Assembly (NCBI GenBank): GCA_049646245.1
Contig: JBARVL010000232.1
Span: forward strand, 1-9,073
From: Crinalium sp049646245
GTDB taxonomy: Bacteria > Cyanobacteriota > Cyanobacteriia > Cyanobacteriales > PCC-9333
Direction: 5' to 3'
Length of the DNA stretch: 9,073 bases
The position numbers and the translations under genes were made by a program. The notes beneath the pieces were generated by a model. The model worked only from the letters and a program-made list of their open reading frames with translations, had not been told where the DNA came from and made no database searches. Below, one piece after another: positions 1-6,728 of this stretch (position 1 is the first letter of the stretch; each line of letters starts with the position of its first letter).

Positions 1-39
1 GGAGGGAGGAGGGAGGAGGGAGGAGAGAGGAGAGAGGGG
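1..39. repeat. Heptameric tandem repeat (STRR-like), cut by window start
   Basis: Five consecutive heptamers are visible: three GGAGGGA (1-21) and two GGAGAGA (22-35), then GGGG. The + strand is purely purine here. Short tandemly repeated heptamers (STRRs) are a known class of repeat in heterocystous cyanobacteria. The left boundary is outside the window, so the true copy number is unknown. No coding potential is seen. Confidence 0.8.
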
Positions 40-338
40 TTGATAACTTTTCTATAAAATAAAAATGTACAAGTTTCTTTGCACCTTAACTTAATTCAAG
101 GTAAATTTTTACAAACAATAGTTAAAATTTTATATACATTCCGGGCTTTCATCTGTAGATAAAGTTGAATAGACTATAAATCATGGTATTTTTTTGGCAT
201 TTTGGCTTTTATAGGTTATATTTTTAGCTTAATCAATGTGAAAATGTAAAATTTAAACATTAATTATTTATCCAGGGTCAATAATCAAGAAAATATTACC
301 ATATCTAATCACCACTAAAATTAGCGTAATTAAACTCT
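40..338 (+). other. AT-rich leader upstream of the hybrid kinase gene
   Basis: This 299-bp stretch is strongly AT-rich and holds no reading frame of useful length. The only feature I can support in it is the promoter-like pair at 194-222. No Shine-Dalgarno-like purine run sits close to the ATG at 339. Confidence 0.6.
194..222 (+). promoter_or_regulatory. Candidate sigma70-type promoter for the hybrid kinase
   Basis: TTGGCA at 194-199 (5 of 6 to TTGACA) and TATATT at 217-222 (5 of 6 to TATAAT) are separated by exactly 17 bp. This would put the transcript start near 229 and give a 5' leader of about 110 nt. It is the best-matching pair I found in the leader, but AT-rich DNA throws up such pairs by chance, so confidence is moderate. 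Confidence 0.45.
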
Positions 339-2381
339 ATGTCTATTGTTAATCAGTTAACTAAAACTGGTAATCAACAACAAACACGCCCTGTTTTGGT
401 GGTTGAAGATCCCAAAGGCAAACGGATAATTAATCTGGATAAAAATATTTATTCACTAGGTCGCAGTTCCTTAAATTCTATTGTTATTCGTTCGCGGCTT
501 GTTTCTCGCCATCATGCAACACTACTGCGTGTTACTGATACAGAAAATGATGCTTATTTATTTCAAATAATTGATGGAAATTTACAGGGAGAACATAGCA
601 CTAACGGTCTAATTATTAATGGTAAACAGTGTTGGTCAAAAGCTCTACAACATAAAGACTTAATTTTGTTTGGAGGTAATGCTCAAGCTAGTTTTTTTGT
701 AGTTGATGCTAATTTATCAGATGACGATATTTTTGAATATTGTGAAATAGAAAAAGAACTTAAGTATCAATCTTTCGCTAACGAGACATTTGAAACATTA
801 ACTATAGATGATCTTGATGTTGCTTCTTATAGTGAAGCATCATTATTGAGACTTGCTTCTTTCCCTGAGCTTTTACCTACTCCGATTATTGAATTTGATT
901 TACAGGGCAAAATTACCTATTGTAACCCTGCTACACTTTTGAAATTTCCAGATATTCAGGAATTAAGGCTTAATCATCCCATATTAATAGGAATACTCTC
1001 AGTAGTTCAAGATGAAAAAAATGATTTTTTTGTCAGAGAAGCCGAAGCTAATAATGCGGTATTTGAACAATCTGTTCACTATATTGCTGAAAGTAATTTA
1101 ATTAGAGTTTATTTATTTGATATTACTGAACGCAAACAAGCAGAAAAAGAACGCGAACAACTACTTATTCGTGAGCAAGCAGCACGCACGGAAGCTGAAG
1201 CAGCTAATCGCATGAAAGATGAGTTTCTGGCTACACTTTCCCATGAACTTCGTACTCCTTTAAATGCTATGATTGGATGGACAAGTTTGCTGCGTAGCCG
1301 AAAATTAGATGAGCAAACTGTCACCCGTGCGGTTGAAACAATTGATCGTAATACTAGATCTTTGGCACAACTAATCGAAGATGTTCTAGATGTTTCAAGA
1401 ATTATTAGAGGTAAGCTACGCTTAAATGTTCGTCCGCTAAAACTGATTCCTATAATTGAGGCGGCGATAGAAACTATACGCCCTGCGGCGGAGGCAAAAA
1501 ATATTCAAATTGAATGCTTTTTTGACGCGGCTGTACCACCAATTTTAGGTGATGCGAATCGTTTACAACAAGTTGTGTGGAATTTGCTTTCTAATGCAGT
1601 TAAGTTTACACCCCAATCTAGTCGCGTTGAAGTTAGGCTGCTATTGAGTACGGATACAGAATTGCCAGGTAGTTATGCTCAAATTCGGGTAAGCGATGCG
1701 GGTATAGGAATAAATCCTGATTTTTTACCTCATGTATTCGATCGTTTTAGTCAAGCAGATAGTTCTACTACCAGGGCGCATGGTGGGCTAGGATTGGGGT
1801 TAGCGATCGTGCGACACTTAGTAGAATTGCAAGGTGGAACTGTCACAGCAGAAAGTGCCGGGGAAGGATTAGGAGCAACTTTTATCGTAAATTTGCCCTT
1901 AATAGCGGAAAATCAAGAATTAGCAGTAGCTACTCCAGAAGCAGAAAGTACTACTACGCCTCATGTAGTTCCGAGTCATGCTGCTGTGCGATCGCTCTTT
2001 GGTTTACGGGTGCTAGTAGTAGATGATCAAGCTGATACACGCGAGTATCTAATTACCATGCTGCACGAATACGGCGCTGAGGCAACAGCAGTAGAAACGG
2101 TAAGTCAAGCACTCGAAACACTACAACATTGGAAGCCAAATGTTTTAATCAGCGATATCGGAATGCCTGGAGAGGATGGCTACGCACTGATTCGCAAAAT
2201 TAGGGCATTGAGTACAGAGGAAGGAGGGAATATTCCAGCGATCGCACTCACAGGTTATGCTAGTGCAAGCGATCGTACACAAGCCTTAGTAGCAGGCTTT
2301 CAAATCCACGTTCCCAAGCCGATTGATGCAGTTGAGTTAGCTGTAGTGGTTGGGAAACTTACCGGAAGAATCATAAATTAA
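339..2381 (+). CDS. Hybrid sensor histidine kinase, FHA-PAS-HisKA-HATPase_c-REC
   Basis: This 680-residue protein is a cytoplasmic hybrid two-component kinase with no signal peptide or membrane segment visible. Residues ~17-122 form an FHA phosphothreonine-binding domain, with GRS at 41-43, SRHH at 56-59 and STNG at 87-90. Residues ~172-264 resemble a PAS sensor ending in DITERKQAE, followed by a short charged helix to about 290. The HisKA dimerisation helix has SHELRTP with the phospho-accepting His302. The ATPase domain shows the N box (N415, N419), the G1 box DAGIG (453-457), the F box (467-470) and the G2 box GLGLG (483-487). The C-terminal receiver (about 557-675) has D562/D563, phospho-acceptor D606, T638 and K660, so every key residue is present and it should be active. 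The ATG at 339 is the first Met and precedes the complete FHA domain. No clear ribosome binding site is seen. The input signal and target are unknown. Its position upstream of chlL does not show a regulatory link. Confidence 0.93.
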   Translation: MSIVNQLTKTGNQQQTRPVLVVEDPKGKRIINLDKNIYSLGRSSLNSIVIRSRLVSRHHATLLRVTDTENDAYLFQIIDGNLQGEHSTNGLIINGKQCWSKALQHKDLILFGGNAQASFFVVDANLSDDDIFEYCEIEKELKYQSFANETFETLTIDDLDVASYSEASLLRLASFPELLPTPIIEFDLQGKITYCNPATLLKFPDIQELRLNHPILIGILSVVQDEKNDFFVREAEANNAVFEQSVHYIAESNLIRVYLFDITERKQAEKEREQLLIREQAARTEAEAANRMKDEFLATLSHELRTPLNAMIGWTSLLRSRKLDEQTVTRAVETIDRNTRSLAQLIEDVLDVSRIIRGKLRLNVRPLKLIPIIEAAIETIRPAAEAKNIQIECFFDAAVPPILGDANRLQQVVWNLLSNAVKFTPQSSRVEVRLLLSTDTELPGSYAQIRVSDAGIGINPDFLPHVFDRFSQADSSTTRAHGGLGLGLAIVRHLVELQGGTVTAESAGEGLGATFIVNLPLIAENQELAVATPEAESTTTPHVVPSHAAVRSLFGLRVLVVDDQADTREYLITMLHEYGAEATAVETVSQALETLQHWKPNVLISDIGMPGEDGYALIRKIRALSTEEGGNIPAIALTGYASASDRTQALVAGFQIHVPKPIDAVELAVVVGKLTGRIIN

Positions 2382-2394
2382 CAGGACTTACTTG

Positions 2395-2470
2395 TAGATC
2401 CCCCTAAATCCCCCTTTTTAAGGGGGACTTTGAATTTCCCCCCTTTTTAAGGGGGGTTAGGGGGGATCTA
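2395..2470. repeat. 76-bp nested palindromic repeat (MITE-like, cyanobacterial type)
   Basis: The outer arms are TAGATCCCCCTAA (2395-2407) and its near-complement TTAGGGGGGATCTA (2457-2470), differing by one base in the C/G run. Inside lie two separate hairpins, CCCCC-TTTTTAA-GGGGG (2410-2426) and CCCCCC-TTTTTAA-GGGGGG (2438-2456). Repeats of this GATCCCCCTAA type are, from my general knowledge, widespread between genes in filamentous cyanobacteria. It begins 13 bp after the kinase stop codon, so it may also shape the 3' end of that mRNA, but there is no T-run after it to make a classic terminator. Confidence 0.8.
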
Positions 2471-2834
2471 GGTTTTAGCCATGAGAGTATGTAATTCCTA
2501 AAATTAACTATTTTTTACAAAACCCCATAATCCCCTGTTTATCGAGGTAAATAGGGAAAAATTAAATTTCAGCCAGAGATAATTCATCTCACTAATTATC
2601 GGCATTTTGCACGATTACTGGATTTCTAACTAGCCTGAAAATAAATCACACTATCGTCTCTAGCTAAAGCATCTGCCTATCACTACCTGCTAAATAACCT
2701 AGACATCTAGAGAGTTTTACTAACTCTTAGCTCTAAAAATACATATCCAATTTCAGGGTAAATCTGACTTGAATAACTTCTCTCAGCCTATATTTTTATA
2801 TTGTACCGGATTTATAGTAAAAAATATACAAATT

Positions 2835-2862
2835 TTGATAAAAAACTTAATAAAAGTATAAA
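2835..2862 (+). promoter_or_regulatory. Candidate promoter of chlL
   Basis: TTGATA (2835-2840) and TATAAA (2857-2862) are each 5 of 6 to consensus with 16 bp between them. The transcript would begin near 2869 with a leader of about 170 nt containing both copies of the AGCGACCTGAT repeat. A weaker alternative is CTGACT (2764-2769) with TATATT (2789-2794), spaced 19 bp. Either is only a sequence match. Confidence 0.35.
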
Positions 2863-2974
2863 AGAGACATTTAATTGATTATTGCTGCGAATGATTAGTA
2901 ATTTTATCTTTTAAACTCAGATACACTTAAGCAAGTGCTTTCTTTTGTTCTTAAATTGGACAATAATTCATTTC

Positions 2975-3013
2975 AGCGACCTGATACACAAAGCAACATT
3001 AAAGCGACCTGAT
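2975..3013 (+). repeat. Direct repeat AGCGACCTGAT x2 in the chlL leader
   Basis: Perfect 11-bp copies lie at 2975-2985 and 3003-3013, with 17 bp between them (28 bp start to start). The second copy ends 15 bp before the Shine-Dalgarno sequence. They could be a protein-binding site or an RNA element, or a chance local duplication. The sequence matches no operator I recognise. Confidence 0.6.
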
Positions 3014-3027
3014 TAAGAAAACCTCAT

Positions 3028-3032
3028 AGGAG
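3028..3032 (+). promoter_or_regulatory. Ribosome binding site deciding the GTG start of chlL
   Basis: AGGAG ends 10 nt before the GTG at 3043. Together with the conserved family N-terminus MKLAVYGKGG, this fixes a GTG rather than an ATG start. Confidence 0.8.
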
Positions 3033-3042
3033 ACAAACGAGC

Positions 3043-3903
3043 GTGAAATTAGCAGTTTATGGAAAAGGCGGTATTGGTAAATCTACAACTAGCTGTAATA
3101 TCTCAGTAGCCTTGGCGCGTCGCGGTAAGAAAGTTCTGCAAATTGGTTGTGATCCAAAACACGACAGCACATTTACCCTGACAGGTTTCCTCATCCCTAC
3201 AATTATTGATACCCTTCAAGAAAAGGATTATCACTACGAAGACGTTTGGCCTGAAGACGTAATATATAAAGGTTATGGTGGTGTTGACTGCGTAGAAGCA
3301 GGTGGCCCTCCGGCTGGTGCAGGTTGTGGCGGTTATGTAGTTGGCGAAACCGTTAAGCTGCTGAAAGAACTTAATGCCTTTGACGAATACGACATTATTC
3401 TGTTTGACGTATTGGGTGACGTAGTATGTGGTGGCTTTGCCGCGCCTCTCAACTATGCTGATTACTGCTTAATTGTCACAGACAATGGTTTTGATGCTTT
3501 ATTTGCAGCTAACAGAATTGCTGCATCTGTGCGAGAAAAAGCCCGTACCCACCCATTACGCCTTGCTGGTTTAATTGGCAACCGTACTTCTAAACGGGAT
3601 TTAATTGACAAGTATATTGATTCAGTCCCCATGCCAGTATTAGAAGTATTGCCTCTGATTGAAGATATTCGCGTATCTCGCGTTAAAGGCAAGACATTGT
3701 TTGAAATGGCAGAAACTGAACCCTCACTTAACTACGTCTGCGACTACTACCTGAATATTGCAGACCAAATTCTAGCTAAACCTGAAGGTGTGGTTCCCAA
3801 TGACTCACCTGACAGAGAATTATTCTCCTTACTGTCTGACTTCTACCTCAATCCTACTCAACCTAAAACTGAGGAAGAACACTTAGATTTGATGATGGTT
3901 TAA
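3043..3903 (+). CDS. chlL: Light-independent protochlorophyllide reductase, iron-sulfur ATP-binding subunit ChlL
   Basis: ChlL is the NifH-like reductase component of dark-operative protochlorophyllide reductase. As a homodimer it binds MgATP and one bridging [4Fe-4S] cluster and passes electrons from ferredoxin to the ChlN-ChlB component for chlorophyll synthesis without light. The 286-residue sequence is nearly full identity to cyanobacterial ChlL as I know it. It has the deviant Walker A GKGGIGKST (7-15, with signature K8), switch I DPKHDST (37-43), cluster ligands C95 (AGAGCGG) and C129 (DVVCGG), and switch II starting at D122. BchL/ChlL enzymes are oxygen-sensitive. The gene starts at GTG 3043 with AGGAG upstream. 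chlN follows in the same direction after 189 bp, so co-transcription is possible but the gap contains repeats. NifH is excluded by the VDCVEAGGPP and C-terminal DREL-FSLLSDFY segments typical of ChlL. Confidence 0.98.
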   Translation: MKLAVYGKGGIGKSTTSCNISVALARRGKKVLQIGCDPKHDSTFTLTGFLIPTIIDTLQEKDYHYEDVWPEDVIYKGYGGVDCVEAGGPPAGAGCGGYVVGETVKLLKELNAFDEYDIILFDVLGDVVCGGFAAPLNYADYCLIVTDNGFDALFAANRIAASVREKARTHPLRLAGLIGNRTSKRDLIDKYIDSVPMPVLEVLPLIEDIRVSRVKGKTLFEMAETEPSLNYVCDYYLNIADQILAKPEGVVPNDSPDRELFSLLSDFYLNPTQPKTEEEHLDLMMV

Positions 3904-3971
3904 TATTCACACCCCGTCGCCCGCACCCTCAAGGGTGGGGCTACACGAACAAAGTCCGCCTGCGCGGACTT
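3904..3971. repeat. Dispersed repeat with two hairpins after chlL
   Basis: Immediately after the chlL stop lies a GC-rich block unlike the AT-rich surroundings. Hairpin 1 is CACCC-TCAA-GGGTG (3924-3937). Hairpin 2 is AAGTCCGC-CTGC-GCGGACTT (3952-3971), a perfect 8-bp stem with a 4-nt loop. The GGGGCTACACGAACAAAG segment joining them is, from general knowledge, a common Nostoc intergenic repeat. The base run after hairpin 2 is A-rich rather than T-rich, so it is not a standard terminator for chlL. Confidence 0.7.
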
Positions 3972-3982
3972 AAGAAAAAATA

Positions 3983-4055
3983 AACTTCTTGCCTAAGTGG
4001 ATACCTTTGCGTACCTTTGCGTTAAAAAAATCAACCCTTACTTCTGCAAGAAGTT
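3983..4055. repeat. 73-bp inverted-repeat block with a 10-bp tandem repeat, in the chlL-chlN gap
   Basis: Perfect 10-bp arms AACTTCTTGC (3983-3992) and GCAAGAAGTT (4046-4055) enclose 53 nt. Inside is an exact tandem duplication of ACCTTTGCGT (4003-4012 and 4013-4022). It could be a small mobile repeat or its remnant, or an mRNA structure between the two reductase genes. No coding frame is present. Confidence 0.65.
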
Positions 4056-4076
4056 AATTACATAATCCCAAATTTA

Positions 4077-4081
4077 AGAGG
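4077..4081 (+). promoter_or_regulatory. Ribosome binding site of chlN
   Basis: AGAGG lies 11 nt before the ATG at 4093, giving chlN its own translation start rather than coupling to chlL. Confidence 0.65.
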
Positions 4082-4092
4082 AAAAAATTTAC

Positions 4093-5496
4093 ATGACGGT
4101 TGCAACAGAACCACAAGGTTTAAATTTTGAGTGTGAAACTGGAAATTATCATACATTTTGCCCGATTAGCTGCGTAGCATGGCTCTATCAGAAGATTGAA
4201 GATAGTTTCTTCTTAGTAATTGGTACTAAGACTTGTGGCTACTTCTTGCAAAATGCGATGGGCGTAATGATTTTCGCTGAACCCCGTTATGCGATGGCGG
4301 AGTTAGAAGAAGGCGATATTTCCGCACAGTTGAATGATTATGAAGAATTAAAGCGACTGTGTTTGCAGATTAAACGCGATCGCAATCCTAGTGTAATTGT
4401 CTGGATTGGCACTTGCACCACCGAAATCATCAAGATGGATTTAGAAGGTTTAGCACCTAGATTAGAATCTGAAATCGGTATTCCCATTGTTACCGCTCGT
4501 GCTAACGGTTTGGATTATGCTTTTACCCAAGGGGAAGATACGGTATTAGCAGCGATGGCTGCCCGTTGTCCTGAGAAGGCTCCTATGGTAGAAGGAGAGA
4601 AGAAAGAAAAAAATGCGATCGCATCCTTACTCAACTTCGGCAAAAAGAAAGAAGATATTGCCACCGAAGAATCAGAATATGTCAAGCATCCTCCGCTAGT
4701 TTTATTTGGTTCTTTACCTGACCCAGTTGTTACTAACCTAACGCTGGAACTAAAAAAACAAGGCATTAAAGTTTCTGGTTGGTTGCCCTCCAAGCGTTAT
4801 ACAGAATTGCCTGTTTTAGAAGAAGGCTACTATGTTTCTGGCGTTAACCCCTTCCTCAGCCGTACCGCTACAACATTAATGCGTCGTCGCAAGTGTAAAC
4901 TCATAGGCGCACCATTCCCTATTGGACCAGATGGTACTCGTGCTTGGATTGAAAAAATCTGCTCAGTGTTCAATATTGAACCCAAAGGTTTAGATGAACG
5001 GGAAGCACAAATTTGGGCTAGTGTAGAAGATTACGTTAAGCTACTTCGTGGTAAGTCTGTTTTCTTAATGGGCGACAACTTACTAGAAATATCCTTAGCA
5101 CGTTTCTTAATTCGTTGCGGTATGACTTGTCCAGAAATCGGTATTCCTTATATGGATAAGCGTTATCAAGCTGCCGAATTAGCAATGCTGGAGAAAACTT
5201 GCCATGAAATGGGTGTACCGACACCAAGAATTGTGGAAAAACCAGACAACTACAACCAAATTCAGCGCATTCACGAATTGCATCCTGATTTGGTAATCAC
5301 TGGTATGGCTCACGCTAACCCCTTAGAAGCGCGTGGGATTAATACTAAGTGGTCAGTTGAGTTTACTTTTGCTCAGATTCACGGCTTTACAAATACCCGT
5401 GACATTTTAGAGTTAGTAACTCGTCCATTACGTCGGAATAACAACCTGAAAGATTTAGGTTGGGATAAGTTGGTGAGGGAAGAAGCGAAGATTTAA
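4093..5496 (+). CDS. chlN: Light-independent protochlorophyllide reductase subunit N ChlN
   Basis: ChlN is a NifD-like subunit that pairs with ChlB to form the catalytic heterotetramer reducing the C17=C18 double bond of protochlorophyllide. ChlL docks on it and supplies electrons. The 467-residue protein has the three cysteines expected to ligate the NB [4Fe-4S] cluster: C23 in TFCPISC, C48 in KTCGY and C108 in GTCTT. The fourth ligand is an Asp of ChlB in this family. Residues ~163-198 form a charged Lys/Glu-rich insert relative to shorter proteobacterial BchN (about 425 residues). Longer ChlN of about this length is usual in cyanobacteria and plastids. A HIP1 octamer (4615-4622) lies in the insert's coding DNA, and another is at 4376-4383. 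The start is supported by AGAGG at 4077-4081. chlB, needed for activity, is not in the window. Confidence 0.98.
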   Translation: MTVATEPQGLNFECETGNYHTFCPISCVAWLYQKIEDSFFLVIGTKTCGYFLQNAMGVMIFAEPRYAMAELEEGDISAQLNDYEELKRLCLQIKRDRNPSVIVWIGTCTTEIIKMDLEGLAPRLESEIGIPIVTARANGLDYAFTQGEDTVLAAMAARCPEKAPMVEGEKKEKNAIASLLNFGKKKEDIATEESEYVKHPPLVLFGSLPDPVVTNLTLELKKQGIKVSGWLPSKRYTELPVLEEGYYVSGVNPFLSRTATTLMRRRKCKLIGAPFPIGPDGTRAWIEKICSVFNIEPKGLDEREAQIWASVEDYVKLLRGKSVFLMGDNLLEISLARFLIRCGMTCPEIGIPYMDKRYQAAELAMLEKTCHEMGVPTPRIVEKPDNYNQIQRIHELHPDLVITGMAHANPLEARGINTKWSVEFTFAQIHGFTNTRDILELVTRPLRRNNNLKDLGWDKLVREEAKI

Positions 5497-5509
5497 CCTC
5501 ACTATCTAG

Positions 5510-5531
5510 CCCTTTCCGTATATGGAGAGGG
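5510..5531 (+). terminator. Small hairpin just after chlN
   Basis: CCCTTTCC (5510-5517) can pair with GGAGAGGG (5524-5531) as an 8-bp stem with one G-U pair and loop GTATAT. It begins 13 bp after the chlN stop. There is no T-tract, so a role in mRNA 3'-end formation or stability is only suggested; it may also be a dispersed repeat. Confidence 0.4.
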
Positions 5532-5555
5532 GAGTAAGAATTAAATTATATATGT

Positions 5556-5581
5556 AAGAGCGATCCAGTGCGATCGCTCTT
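5556..5581 (+). terminator. Likely chlN terminator built on a HIP1 site
   Basis: AAGAGCGATC (5556-5565) and GATCGCTCTT (5572-5581) form a perfect 10-bp stem with 6-nt loop CAGTGC, followed by a short TTGCATT. The right arm overlaps a HIP1 octamer at 5570-5577. It is the strongest hairpin downstream of chlN and would also work in the reverse direction by symmetry. The weak T-run lowers confidence. Confidence 0.6.
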
Positions 5582-5636
5582 TGCATTAATAATGATTCAA
5601 AAAAACCTTAATTTTAATGAAAAGTAGTAGGCGTTA

Positions 5637-5683
5637 GGACAGCACAATAGACTTATGAGTGAGGGTCTTTCATAAGCTATCCT
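5637..5683. repeat. Long imperfect stem-loop upstream of the protease-like gene
   Basis: CTTATGA (5652-5658) pairs perfectly with TCATAAG (5670-5676). Further out, AGGACAGC (5637-5644) and GCTATCCT (5676-5683) match with one mismatch, although the two pairings compete for one base at 5676. This could be a leader structure or the remains of a small repeat. Confidence 0.4.
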
Positions 5684-5724
5684 GAAATTGTCACCTCTAC
5701 TATTTTTAATAATCTAAAAACTGT

Positions 5725-6342
5725 ATGGTAACACCTTCTAAAAGCCAAAGTGAGGAAATGCTCAAGTGGCTAAACCATAACCGCCAGATGTTATTAGATT
5801 TATATAAAAATCAATATATCGCTTATAACGCACATCGCTTAATTGCTCATAGTGAAAATTTACAGGAAGTTTTGCAGTTAGCAGAAGCTTCAAAAGAGAA
5901 TTTTGCAATATACTTAGTTCCACGCCGTACTGCTTCTATCCAAATTTTACCAATTCGCTTTGGTACAGTTGCTCGTCATGATTGGCAACCCAATTATCAT
6001 GTGAAACTTAAACATCGAGAGCTAGAAATATCTACCACTATGTTAGTAGACTCTGGCGCTGAACTAAGTTTGATTTCATTCAAAGTAGGTCAAGATTTAG
6101 GCTATGCTTTAGCCGATGGGGAATCAATTTTATTAGCAGAAACGATAGGCGGTAGAGTTGAATATGTTTTACGCAATGTTGAAATGACAATTAATGAACA
6201 TACCTTTCTTGCTCCTACAGCATGGTTACAAAATCATACAGGTGGAGAACAATTACTCTTGGGAAGAGAGGTTGTATTTGATAAGTTTGATATTGAGTTT
6301 ATACAAGCTGAGGAGCAAATTATTTTTAGATGGCGTGAATAG
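5725..6342 (+). CDS. DUF5678-like N-terminus fused to a retropepsin-like aspartyl protease domain
   Basis: The 205-residue protein has two parts. Residues ~12-66 (WLNHNRQMLL...YKNQYIAYN...LVPRR) resemble the small cyanobacterial DUF5678 domain, whose function is unknown. Residues ~72-195 look like a single-domain retroviral-type aspartic protease. The catalytic-type motif is LVDSGAELSLI with D109-S110-G111-A112, and a hydrophobic-Gly motif LLLGREVVFDKFDIEF lies near 177-192 before the final strand. Such one-motif proteases need to dimerise to assemble two aspartates. DSGA in place of DTGA is tolerated in the family. No signal peptide or membrane segment is seen, so it should be cytoplasmic. 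The ATG at 5725 is the first Met and the DUF5678-like part needs it or M12, but no clear ribosome binding site precedes it. The substrate is unknown. It appears to be a single-gene unit between terminator-like repeats. Confidence 0.82.
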   Translation: MVTPSKSQSEEMLKWLNHNRQMLLDLYKNQYIAYNAHRLIAHSENLQEVLQLAEASKENFAIYLVPRRTASIQILPIRFGTVARHDWQPNYHVKLKHRELEISTTMLVDSGAELSLISFKVGQDLGYALADGESILLAETIGGRVEYVLRNVEMTINEHTFLAPTAWLQNHTGGEQLLLGREVVFDKFDIEFIQAEEQIIFRWRE

Positions 6343-6728
6343 TAGAATTAATTAGGTTTGGTGTAGGGACAAAGCCCAACCATTTCAATACTAATTACAC
6401 ATAAAAAAACCTAAGTAAATCTAATTTAATTAACAATAATTCCAAATTTTAATAACATCCTGGTGTAGTGCAATTCAGCCCAGTATTGCTTGAGGACAAG
6501 GCTTGCATTAGATTGACTAGCTTAAAAATTGAAGGCTCTAAGCTCATAATGGTATTAATAGTAATTTGGGATATATTAGCATGACTTTAAAAGAGCGATT
6601 ATAAGTTTTTTGGTCAAAAAATTTAGCTAGTTAGATTGTTTGATAAATAAGCGTGCGATCGCACATTCAGTGCAAATTAACGATACCCTATAAATAAACA
6701 AGCTACGGCTGTTTGCATCAATAAAATT
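6343..6728. other. Non-coding spacer between protease-like and Uma2 genes
   Basis: This 386-bp AT-rich spacer shows no credible gene. At 6356-6381 a weak imperfect stem (GGTTTGG against CCCAACC) resembles a worn dispersed repeat. A HIP1 octamer sits in the 12-bp palindrome GTGCGATCGCAC (6653-6664). TATAAA at 6689-6694 could be a -10 element for the following gene, but no good -35 lies 16-18 bp upstream. I see nothing else here. Confidence 0.5.

Larger units (their letters stand above)
2471..3042 (+). other. Long non-coding spacer and leader of chlL
   Basis: This stretch of about 570 bp has no credible open reading frame. It contains a small hairpin at 2707-2730 (arms CTA-AGAGTT and AACTCT-TAG with one bulged G), a candidate promoter at 2835-2862, an 11-bp direct repeat at 2975-2985 and 3003-3013, and the chlL ribosome binding site. 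A GTA...TAC pair at 2817-2829 has 7 bp between the half sites rather than the 8 expected for NtcA. Confidence 0.6.

Noticed and set aside
2817..2829. Possible NtcA site GTA...TAC upstream of chlL
   Set aside because: The half sites are separated by 7 bases instead of the required 8, and the region is so AT-rich that such pairs are expected by chance.
3043..3903. NifH (nitrogenase iron protein) instead of ChlL
   Set aside because: The protein shares the P-loop and two cysteines with NifH, but its overall sequence and the adjoining chlN identify it as ChlL.
3952..3971. Hairpin after chlL as a rho-independent terminator
   Set aside because: The stem is good but is followed by an A-rich run, not T, and the sequence resembles a dispersed repeat, so a terminator call is not supported.
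4515..4793. 92-residue reading frame on the - strand inside chlN
   Set aside because: It lies wholly opposite a strongly conserved gene, has no ribosome binding site and shows no family features; it is a shadow of chlN.
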